DNA from: an uncultured Bacteroidales bacterium
Lineage (GTDB): Bacteria; Bacteroidota; Bacteroidia; Bacteroidales; Muribaculaceae
Direction: 5' to 3'
Length of the DNA: 14,961 nucleotides
Assembly: GCA_900549375.1 (NCBI GenBank)
Contig: URNY01000058.1
Location: forward strand, 1-14,961
The position numbers and the translations under genes were made by a program. This document shows positions 7,781 to 13,242 of this stretch, piece by piece. Below the pieces are notes generated by a model, which was not told the origin of the DNA, ran no database searches, and saw only the letters and a list, made by a program, of their open reading frames with translations. Each line of letters starts with the position of its first letter. The stretch's first letter is position 1.

Positions 7781-8713
7781 GGCCACCGCGGAATGATATT
7801 TCGCCATGTTGGTGGATTTTCTGATCTGCTTCCATACCTTGCGGCCAATCTCTGGCTCGGCATATTCCCAGAAGGGTTTGATTTTCGAAAGCACCTGCGC
7901 GTCGCCGCAAAGCGTCGTTTCATAATGTTGGAGAAGCAGCCGGTGAAAGCGGAGAATATCTTCGAGCCGTTCTTCAAGGCTTCTCTCCCTCCCCTCAATT
8001 GCCTCGGCAATAAGCGACGGTCGTGCAAGAAGTCCCCGGCCGGTCATGACGCCGGCTACCGACGGAAAACGTTCTCTGATTCGTGAGATATCGGCCGGAG
8101 TGTTGAGATCGCCGTTGTAGATCACCGGATGGCCCGCGACCGCCGCGAACTCGCCGAACTGTCCGAGATCCGGGTCACCCTTGTATTGCTGACGCGCCAC
8201 ACGCGGATGCATCGTGACATGCGAAAGCCGCATGCCGGAGATGATCTGAGCCACTCCGCGCCATTCCTCGGCATCCTCCGCGCCGAGGCGCATCTTGAGG
8301 GAGAATTCCGTGTCGGGAAATTCATCGATCAGAGCGGGCAATTTCTCATATTCGCCTATGTTTGCGATAAATGCCGCGCCTCGTCCGCGAGCCGTCTGCA
8401 ACGGGAAGGGGCATCCCGTGTTGAGATCGATTCGTTTTGCGCCTAAGGAAACAAGACCTTCCACAAGCGGACGCAATTCCTCAAGATCGCGGAAAATCAC
8501 CTGCGGCACAACCCTGTGGTTGGCATTGAGCTCCGATGTATAATCCTTCAGGTCGTGACGGCGGAACTCTCCGTGCTCCAGTCTTATGAAAGGCGTATAA
8601 TATTCCTCCGCGCCTCCATAGACTTCGCTGTGGAAATGTCGCCAGGCGGCATCGGTATGACCCTGTACGGGAGCCGCCAGTATTCTGAATCTTGGTTTAT
8701 CTGCGTTTGTCAT
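7763..8713 (-). CDS. tRNA-dihydrouridine synthase (Dus family)
   Basis: The product has 316 residues from the ATG at 8711-8713 (MTNADKPRFRILAAPVQGHT). Frame extension upstream gives residues unlike the family and overlaps the preceding gene, so I rejected it. It should be an FMN enzyme that reduces specific uridines in the tRNA D-loop with NADPH. Seen: the N-terminal AAPVQGHTD segment of the TIM barrel; NTGCP with catalytic Cys101; Lys140 in LKMRLG; His169 in MHPRVARQQYKG; NGD at 200-202; and the phosphate-binding MTGRG at 223-227. The His-Pro-Arg form in place of the His-Gly-Arg of enterobacterial DusB is, as far as I recall, usual in Bacteroidetes. It lies 23 bp after the DUF486 gene and is probably co-transcribed. 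The target uridine position is unknown. Confidence 0.92.
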   Translation of the reverse strand: MTNADKPRFRILAAPVQGHTDAAWRHFHSEVYGGAEEYYTPFIRLEHGEFRRHDLKDYTSELNANHRVVPQVIFRDLEELRPLVEGLVSLGAKRIDLNTGCPFPLQTARGRGAAFIANIGEYEKLPALIDEFPDTEFSLKMRLGAEDAEEWRGVAQIISGMRLSHVTMHPRVARQQYKGDPDLGQFGEFAAVAGHPVIYNGDLNTPADISRIRERFPSVAGVMTGRGLLARPSLIAEAIEGRERSLEERLEDILRFHRLLLQHYETTLCGDAQVLSKIKPFWEYAEPEIGRKVWKQIRKSTNMAKYHSAVASILSE

Positions 8714-8736
8714 TATATTCTGAAATTTTTGCCGTT

Positions 8737-9114
8737 CTATTTTTCGGGAAGAAAAGCGAACACCACTGCCGCTATAAGGCAAAGATAGGAGGCGAGGTGG
8801 TTCCATTGAAACTTCTGTCCCTGAAAACAGAGCATGGCTATCACGGTGAAAACCGTCAGGGTGATCACCTCCTGGATAACCTTGAGCTGAAACAGTGAGA
8901 AGGGTCCTCCGTTCTCATTGAATCCCATTTTATTTGCAGGCACCATGAAACAATACTCAAATAATGCCGTCAGCCACGACAATAGGATAACGGCTATCAG
9001 CGGCCAGTTTTTTGTTATTCCCATGCTGCCGAGTTTAAGATGTCCATACCATGCGAAAGTCATGAATACATTGGAAATCACCAGCAGCAGTATCGTTATC
9101 AACGCGGTTTTCAT
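8737..9114 (-). CDS. DUF486/DMT-type small four-helix membrane protein
   Basis: The product has 125 residues from the ATG at 9112-9114 (MKTALITILLLVISNVFMTF). An in-frame ATG further upstream (9201) would lie before the predicted promoter, so I did not use it. Four hydrophobic helices are visible at about 3-24, 38-58, 78-97 and 103-121, with family-like segments TFAWYGHLK, FEYCFMVPANKMG and QLKVIQEVITLTVF. It resembles the DMT-related DUF486 (COG3169) family of compact inner-membrane proteins, whose substrate is not established. A -7 box at 9148-9155 puts transcription start about 27 nt before the ATG. It is the first gene of a pair with the dus gene; I see no functional reason for the pairing. 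Confidence 0.88.
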   Translation of the reverse strand: MKTALITILLLVISNVFMTFAWYGHLKLGSMGITKNWPLIAVILLSWLTALFEYCFMVPANKMGFNENGGPFSLFQLKVIQEVITLTVFTVIAMLCFQGQKFQWNHLASYLCLIAAVVFAFLPEK

Positions 9115-9146
9115 CAGACTCTCTTTTACTCTCTTCCTTAATTTTG

Positions 9147-9176
9147 GCAAAATTAAAATATAATAATTAATTTTGC
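9147..9176. promoter_or_regulatory. Divergent promoter built on a perfect 10-10-10 inverted repeat
   Basis: GCAAAATTAA (9147-9156) and TTAATTTTGC (9167-9176) are exact reverse complements separated by 10 A/T bases. Each arm contains a full TAnnTTTG match facing outward: minus strand 9155-9148 toward the DUF486 gene, plus strand 9168-9175 toward the flavodiiron gene. For the plus direction a TTTG at 9143-9146 lies 21 bp upstream, a good -33 position. No -33 match is seen for the minus direction. Confidence 0.6.
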
Positions 9177-9230
9177 ATTGTTTTATAGTTAAAATATTCA
9201 TTCAGATGAATTCGTAGTGCTATGCCGTAG

Positions 9231-9250
9231 GGACGCGATTAATCGCGTCC
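9231..9250. repeat. Perfect 20-bp palindrome upstream of the flavodiiron gene
   Basis: GGACGCGATTAATCGCGTCC equals its own reverse complement. The 5-mer GCCGT occurs on both sides (9224-9228 and 9251-9255). It lies about 50 bp downstream of the plus-strand -7 box and 59 bp before the ATG, so it should be transcribed in the leader. It could be a dimeric-regulator operator, an RNA hairpin or a REP-like dispersed element. No second copy is seen in this window. Confidence 0.65.
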
Positions 9251-9309
9251 GCCGTCTAAATAGCGTCTACATTACATAATATCTTGAGTATATATTTTCT
9301 TAGCTACTT

Positions 9310-10515
9310 ATGAATATTCAGCAAATAGCAGACGACATATTCTATGTCGGTGTAAACGACCGTGTGAAACATAAGTTCGAAGCTCTCTGGCCACTCCCCT
9401 ACGGAGTGAGCTATAATTCCTATATTGTGGCCGGTTCTGATAAGGTAGCTCTCATCGACACCGTCTGCGTTGAGGAAGTGCGCGAGTATTTCAATAAACT
9501 CAAAGATCTCGCGGCCGACCGCAAAATCGATTATCTCGTAGTGAACCATATGGAGCCGGACCACTCGGGATCCATCCCGGAGATTGTGCTCGCTTATCCT
9601 GAGATTAAGATTGTGGGCAATTCGAAGACTATAGATATGATACGGGGGTTCTATCATTTCGACGGACCCGACCGATTCCTGACAGTGAAAGAGGGCGACA
9701 CGATAGAACTCGGCGGAAAGACCCTGCGTTTCTTCATGACGCCGATGGTGCATTGGCCCGAAACCATGATGACTTATGTAGAGGAGCAGCAGGTGCTCTT
9801 CTCGGGCGATGCGTTCGGCACATTCGGCGCTCTGAACGGAGCGGTGCTCGACCGCGATATGGAAACTTCTGAGTATATTTCGGAGATGTACCGTTACTAT
9901 TCCAATATCGTGGGTAAATACGGACGCTTCGTGCAGAATGCAATAGCTAAGCTTGCCGACGTAAAGCTTGCAATGATATGTCCTACCCACGGGCCGGTAT
10001 GGACCGATATGATTCCTCAGGTAGTCAGGATAGTGTCGGATCTGGCGGCTTACCGCAGCGAGCGTGGCGTGGTGATCGTTTATGGATCCATGTATGGCAA
10101 TACGGCAGAAATAGCCGAGAGGATAGCCGAAGAACTCTCCGCTCTCGGAGTAAAGAGGATAATAATACATAATGCATCCGTCTCCGACATGAGCTATATG
10201 ATAAACGATGCCTTCCGCTACGAGACTCTGATTGTCGGCTCCGCCACATATTCGATGCGTCTCTTCCCGCCTGTGGAGGCGTTTATGAATGCTATGGAGA
10301 CCCGCGAAATCAAAAACAAGGTGTTCGCCACTTTCGGCAATTACACGTGGGCTCCGGCCGTTGTCTCTCCCCGCCTCAAGGAATATGCCGACAGGATGAA
10401 GCTCATGGTTACGGCCTCGATGGCTGTCAAACAGTCGGCCGACGAGAATACGGCTGCGGAAATCAAGGAATTCGCCCGTCAGGTTGTCAACGCCATGGAA
10501 GTAAGAGAGCAGTAA
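9310..10515 (+). CDS. Flavodiiron protein (A-type flavoprotein, O2/NO reductase)
   Basis: The product has 401 residues, the usual length for a two-domain flavodiiron protein without a fused rubredoxin. The N-terminal metallo-beta-lactamase-like domain (about 1-245) shows the full di-iron set: His80-x-Glu82-x-Asp84-His85 (HMEPDHSG), His148 (MVHWPE), Asp167 (SGDAFGTFG) and His227 (CPTHGPVW). The C-terminal flavodoxin domain (about 253-398) has the FMN phosphate loop YGSMYGNTAEIAE at 258-270. Family knowledge: these cytoplasmic enzymes take electrons, usually from rubredoxin, to reduce O2 to water or NO to N2O, protecting anaerobes. Which substrate dominates cannot be told from sequence. The start at ATG 9310 gives a typical N terminus (MNIQQIADDIFYVGVNDR). 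A promoter is likely at 9143-9175. The stop codon overlaps the next start by one base. Confidence 0.96.
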   Translation: MNIQQIADDIFYVGVNDRVKHKFEALWPLPYGVSYNSYIVAGSDKVALIDTVCVEEVREYFNKLKDLAADRKIDYLVVNHMEPDHSGSIPEIVLAYPEIKIVGNSKTIDMIRGFYHFDGPDRFLTVKEGDTIELGGKTLRFFMTPMVHWPETMMTYVEEQQVLFSGDAFGTFGALNGAVLDRDMETSEYISEMYRYYSNIVGKYGRFVQNAIAKLADVKLAMICPTHGPVWTDMIPQVVRIVSDLAAYRSERGVVIVYGSMYGNTAEIAERIAEELSALGVKRIIIHNASVSDMSYMINDAFRYETLIVGSATYSMRLFPPVEAFMNAMETREIKNKVFATFGNYTWAPAVVSPRLKEYADRMKLMVTASMAVKQSADENTAAEIKEFARQVVNAMEVREQ

Positions 10516-11084
10516 TGATACCGGTCGAAAGCCATCCCTGGCCCCCTTTCATCCCCGCAGATGCCCGTATACTGATAATGGGCACTTTCCCTCCCGCTCC
10601 GGTGCGATGGAGCATGGATTTCTATTATCCCAACCGCACCAACGATTTCTGGTATATGATGGGACTCATTTTCTTAGGCGACCGCTATGCTCTCTACGAC
10701 CGCGACTCCCGAACTTTCCGCATCGACATGATCAAGAATCTTCTCGAGGAAAAAGGGATTGCGCTCAACGACACGGCCCGCAAGATCCGCAGGCTTAAAG
10801 GGAATGCTTCCGATAAGTTTCTCGAAATCCTTGAGCCGGTGCCCCTCTCCGATCTTCTGCGGCAGATGCCGCATTGCCACACCGTGGCAACCACCGGAGA
10901 GAAAGCTGCTGCTGTCGTTGCTTCGCTCACACTCACCGAACCGCCGCGCATGGGCGCCATGACCGCCGACAGCTCCGGTCTCGAAATCTGGCGTATGCCT
11001 TCCACTTCAAGGGCTTATCCGCTACCCCTCGAAAAGAAAGCCGAATACTACTCAGCAATGTTCCGGCATGTTGGTATACTTTAA
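10515..11084 (+). CDS. Uracil-DNA glycosylase superfamily protein
   Basis: The product has 189 residues. The start is set by TAATG at 10513-10517, where the flavodiiron stop and this ATG share one base, so translation is probably coupled. The frame is open further upstream, but that part lies inside the flavodiiron gene and looks non-coding. Visible motifs fit the UDG fold: IMGTFPP (21-27) as the first active-site loop, FYYPN with TNDFWYMMG (37-50), GIALNDTARKIRR (81-93), VATTGEKAA (124-132), and MPSTSRAYPLPLEKKAEYY (161-179) as the late loop that contacts DNA in the superfamily. It would remove uracil or other damaged bases in DNA. The exact family and substrate range are uncertain. Its place behind an O2/NO-detoxifying enzyme suggests a damage-response role, which is inference. 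Confidence 0.85.
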   Translation: MIPVESHPWPPFIPADARILIMGTFPPAPVRWSMDFYYPNRTNDFWYMMGLIFLGDRYALYDRDSRTFRIDMIKNLLEEKGIALNDTARKIRRLKGNASDKFLEILEPVPLSDLLRQMPHCHTVATTGEKAAAVVASLTLTEPPRMGAMTADSSGLEIWRMPSTSRAYPLPLEKKAEYYSAMFRHVGIL

Positions 11085-11122
11085 CCGGGCCTTCAGACTC
11101 GGTTCTTTAAATATATTGAAAT

Positions 11123-11797
11123 ATGATACTTGACCTCATACCCCTGGCGATATTCGATGCCAGTGAGTTTTTCCAATGGTTTGTGGACCATGCGAGCTAT
11201 CTCTTCGTATTCATCTTCATGACTATCGAGAGCAGCTTCATACCCTTCCCATCTGAAGTGGTCGTTCCTCCGGCCGCTTATCTGGCCTGCACCAACACCG
11301 GCGCCGGCTCCGACATGAACATATTCATGGTGGTGGTTGTAGCCACACTCGGCGCTCTGGCAGGAGCCTTCATCAACTATTATATCGCCCTATGGATAGG
11401 GCGCCCGGTTGTATATCGTTTTGCCGACAGCAGGCTGGGACATGCCTGCCTTATCGACAGGGCAAAGGTGGACAAAGCGGAAAAATATTTCGACCGCCAC
11501 GGAGCAATCTCCACCTTTATCGGGCGTCTCATCCCCGCCATCCGACAACTCATCTCGATTCCCGCCGGCATATCGCGGATGAATGTGGCCCAGTTCGCTA
11601 TTTTCACCGCGCTTGGTGCTTTGCTTTGGAATGCCATTCTCGCGGCTCTCGGCTATTGGCTTTCACTGCATGTAACGCCCGACATGCTTTTCGAGAAAGT
11701 AGAGGAATATAACCGTTATCTGACATGGGCCGGCTATGCCCTCTTCGGCCTGTGCATGATCTATATCCTCTGGCACGCCTTCCGCAAAAAGAAATAG
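11123..11797 (+). CDS. DedA-family inner-membrane protein
   Basis: The product has 224 residues and begins 38 bp after the glycosylase-like gene, so it is probably in the same operon. The DedA signature is clear: ESSFIPFPSEVVVPPAAY (36-53) as the first re-entrant segment with acidic residues Glu36 and Glu45, and FIGRLIPAIRQLISIPAGISRMN (132-154) with Arg135, Pro138 and Arg141. About four or five membrane helices surround these, and the C terminus is basic (AFRKKK). Family knowledge: DedA proteins are proton-motive-force-dependent lipid carrier transporters or scramblases, and some recycle undecaprenyl phosphate. Which lipid is moved here is unknown. A hairpin about 50 bp downstream may end the transcript. 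Confidence 0.94.
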   Translation: MILDLIPLAIFDASEFFQWFVDHASYLFVFIFMTIESSFIPFPSEVVVPPAAYLACTNTGAGSDMNIFMVVVVATLGALAGAFINYYIALWIGRPVVYRFADSRLGHACLIDRAKVDKAEKYFDRHGAISTFIGRLIPAIRQLISIPAGISRMNVAQFAIFTALGALLWNAILAALGYWLSLHVTPDMLFEKVEEYNRYLTWAGYALFGLCMIYILWHAFRKKK

Positions 11798-11811
11798 CTA
11801 TCATACAAACT

Positions 11812-11838
11812 TATAAGATTTATAAGATCTATAAGATT
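11812..11838 (+). repeat. Three tandem 9-bp repeats
   Basis: TATAAGATT, TATAAGATC and TATAAGATT follow each other without gaps between the DedA and MFS genes; the two outer copies are identical and the middle differs at one base. The tract is intergenic and very A/T-rich. Such arrays can change copy number by slippage. I see no protein-coding role. Confidence 0.75.
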
Positions 11839-11845
11839 TATTCCG

Positions 11846-11877
11846 CAATCCCGAAAGACTTTAGTCTTTCGGGATTG
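11846..11877 (+). terminator. Strong hairpin between the DedA and MFS genes
   Basis: CAATCCCGAAAGACT (11846-11860) pairs perfectly with AGTCTTTCGGGATTG (11863-11877), a 15-bp stem around TT; in RNA the innermost pairs would open to make a loop. The downstream bases TTGTATAATT are only moderately U-rich, so terminator strength is uncertain. The stem ends 10 nt before the MFS ATG, so on a read-through transcript it could also limit MFS translation. Confidence 0.55.
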
Positions 11878-11887
11878 TTGTATAATT

Positions 11888-13132
11888 ATGAATGATTCGA
11901 CTATGAAAAATACTCCCGCCGCCAATCCGGATGCCGGGGGCGTAAAGAGAAATTATGCTTTTCTTGTTTTTTTTCTTGTGATAGTGGCCTCTTTAGGCTC
12001 CTTCGTCAACGACATGTACACCCCGGCCCTCCCGGCGATGTGCCGCTTCTTCGGGTGTTCGGTTTCTTTGGGACAGCTTGGACTGACAATGGGAATGATC
12101 GGACTGGGAGTGGGTCAGATGATTCTCGGGCCGCTAAGCGACCGCTACGGCCGCAAGCCGGTGCTCATCGGGTCGGTAATTCTTTTTATCGTTTCTGCTA
12201 TAGCGAGCGTCTTCTCTCCTTCGATTCATATTTTCAATGCATGCCGCTTATTTCAGGGACTTGGGGCCTCAGGAGGATACTTTCTTGCCCGGACCATACC
12301 GGCAGACCTTTATGCCGGACGCCAACTCGCTCAGCTGATGGCATTGACCGGCGCCATAAACGGCATAGCGCCGGCGGCCGCACCGGTGCTCGGTGGTATC
12401 ACGGCCGACGACTGGGGATGGAAAGGAGTCTTCGTCGTGCTTGCCGGATTTGCCCTCGTCATCCTTGCCGTATCCCCGTTTCTTAAAGAGAGCCTTCCAA
12501 AATCGCGGCGCACCACCGGAGCATGGTGGAAAAGTCTCCCGGGATATCTGAGTCTGCTGAAGAACAGGCCATTCATGATTCACATATGCTTCAAAGGAGC
12601 CGCTCTCGGCATGTTGTTCGCATATATCTCAGCCGCTCCGTTTATCGTCCAGACGCATTATGGCTTCAGTCAGACGCATTATGGTCTCCTTATCGGTTTC
12701 AATGCCATATTCGTAGCCTCCGGCTCAATACTGGCCATGAAGTTCAAGCCTCTGAAAAAAGCGGCCCGCACAGGCACTCTCATTCTTGTGCCTGCAACTT
12801 TAGTTCAAGCTGTATGCCTATGGCTCGTCCACAGTCTGATCGCCTACGAAATCTGCATGGCTGTCATGCTTTTCGCCCTCGGCCTGATTTTCACCACCAC
12901 AAACACTCTTGCGATGAACGAGGGGCGCCAACGGGCCGGAGAAGCGTCAGCTTTGCTCGGGCTTGCCGGATATGTGGTCGGCGCCACGGTGGCTCCGCTT
13001 GTCGGTCTCGGCAACGTGATGCATTCCGAAGCGATCGCTCTGGTGGTTCTCGCCCTTATCGTGCTTGTTTGTTCGCGAGGCTCTCACAAACTCCCCGCCG
13101 ACCTCGACTCCTCCACCCGGGCCCGGAAATAA
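11888..13132 (+). CDS. Bcr/CflA-type MFS multidrug efflux transporter
   Basis: The product has 414 residues, the normal length for a 12-helix MFS protein. Seen: the first helix (about 22-41) ending in NDMYTPALP with Asp42, as in Bcr/CflA proteins; motif A GPLSDRYGRKPVL (81-93) in the loop after helix 2; RLFQGLGASGG (120-130) in helix 4; and the drug:H+ antiporter motif-C-like GAINGIAPAAAPVLGG (155-170) in helix 5. A second half with about six helices follows. Family knowledge: these inner-membrane proton antiporters export compounds such as bicyclomycin, chloramphenicol or sulfonamides; the substrate here is unknown. ATG 11888 is used; the in-frame ATG at 11903 is an alternative. It stands alone between a hairpin and a bidirectional terminator and is probably its own unit, though no TAnnTTTG box is seen before it. 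Confidence 0.92.
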   Translation: MNDSTMKNTPAANPDAGGVKRNYAFLVFFLVIVASLGSFVNDMYTPALPAMCRFFGCSVSLGQLGLTMGMIGLGVGQMILGPLSDRYGRKPVLIGSVILFIVSAIASVFSPSIHIFNACRLFQGLGASGGYFLARTIPADLYAGRQLAQLMALTGAINGIAPAAAPVLGGITADDWGWKGVFVVLAGFALVILAVSPFLKESLPKSRRTTGAWWKSLPGYLSLLKNRPFMIHICFKGAALGMLFAYISAAPFIVQTHYGFSQTHYGLLIGFNAIFVASGSILAMKFKPLKKAARTGTLILVPATLVQAVCLWLVHSLIAYEICMAVMLFALGLIFTTTNTLAMNEGRQRAGEASALLGLAGYVVGATVAPLVGLGNVMHSEAIALVVLALIVLVCSRGSHKLPADLDSSTRARK

Positions 13133-13152
13133 CTATATCACGGTACACAAAA

Positions 13153-13193
13153 GCGGCGCTTCGGAACCGATGTCCCGGAGCGCCGTCCTTTTA
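13153..13193. terminator. Bidirectional terminator between convergent MFS and glutamine synthetase genes
   Basis: CGGCGCTTCGG (13154-13164) pairs with CCGGAGCGCCG (13175-13185) with one G-U pair, around a 10-nt loop. On the plus strand it is followed by TCCTTTTAG; on the minus strand the stem is followed by CTTTTGTG. It can therefore serve both the MFS gene and the glutamine synthetase gene. Confidence 0.75.
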
Positions 13194-13242
13194 GTTTCAA
13201 GCAAATTTTCTTTTAATCCGTTATCTGCGGATTGTCCCTTCA

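Noticed and set aside
7763..8713. Unusual active site in the Dus protein (His-Pro-Arg in place of His-Gly-Arg)
   Set aside because: The catalytic Cys, Lys and His are present, and as far as I recall this variant is normal in Bacteroidetes Dus proteins.
8714..8806. Longer start for the Dus gene
   Set aside because: It would overlap the 3' end of the DUF486 gene and add residues unlike the family N terminus.
9304..10170. A 288-codon minus-strand open frame opposite the flavodiiron gene
   Set aside because: The plus strand encodes all flavodiiron metal ligands; the opposite frame shows no family motif and is a shadow of codon bias.
13215..13233. Second terminator for the glutamine synthetase gene (AATCCG and CGGATT arms)
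   Set aside because: The stem is only 6 bp and A/T-rich, and no U-run follows on the minus strand; the hairpin at 13153-13193 is much better.
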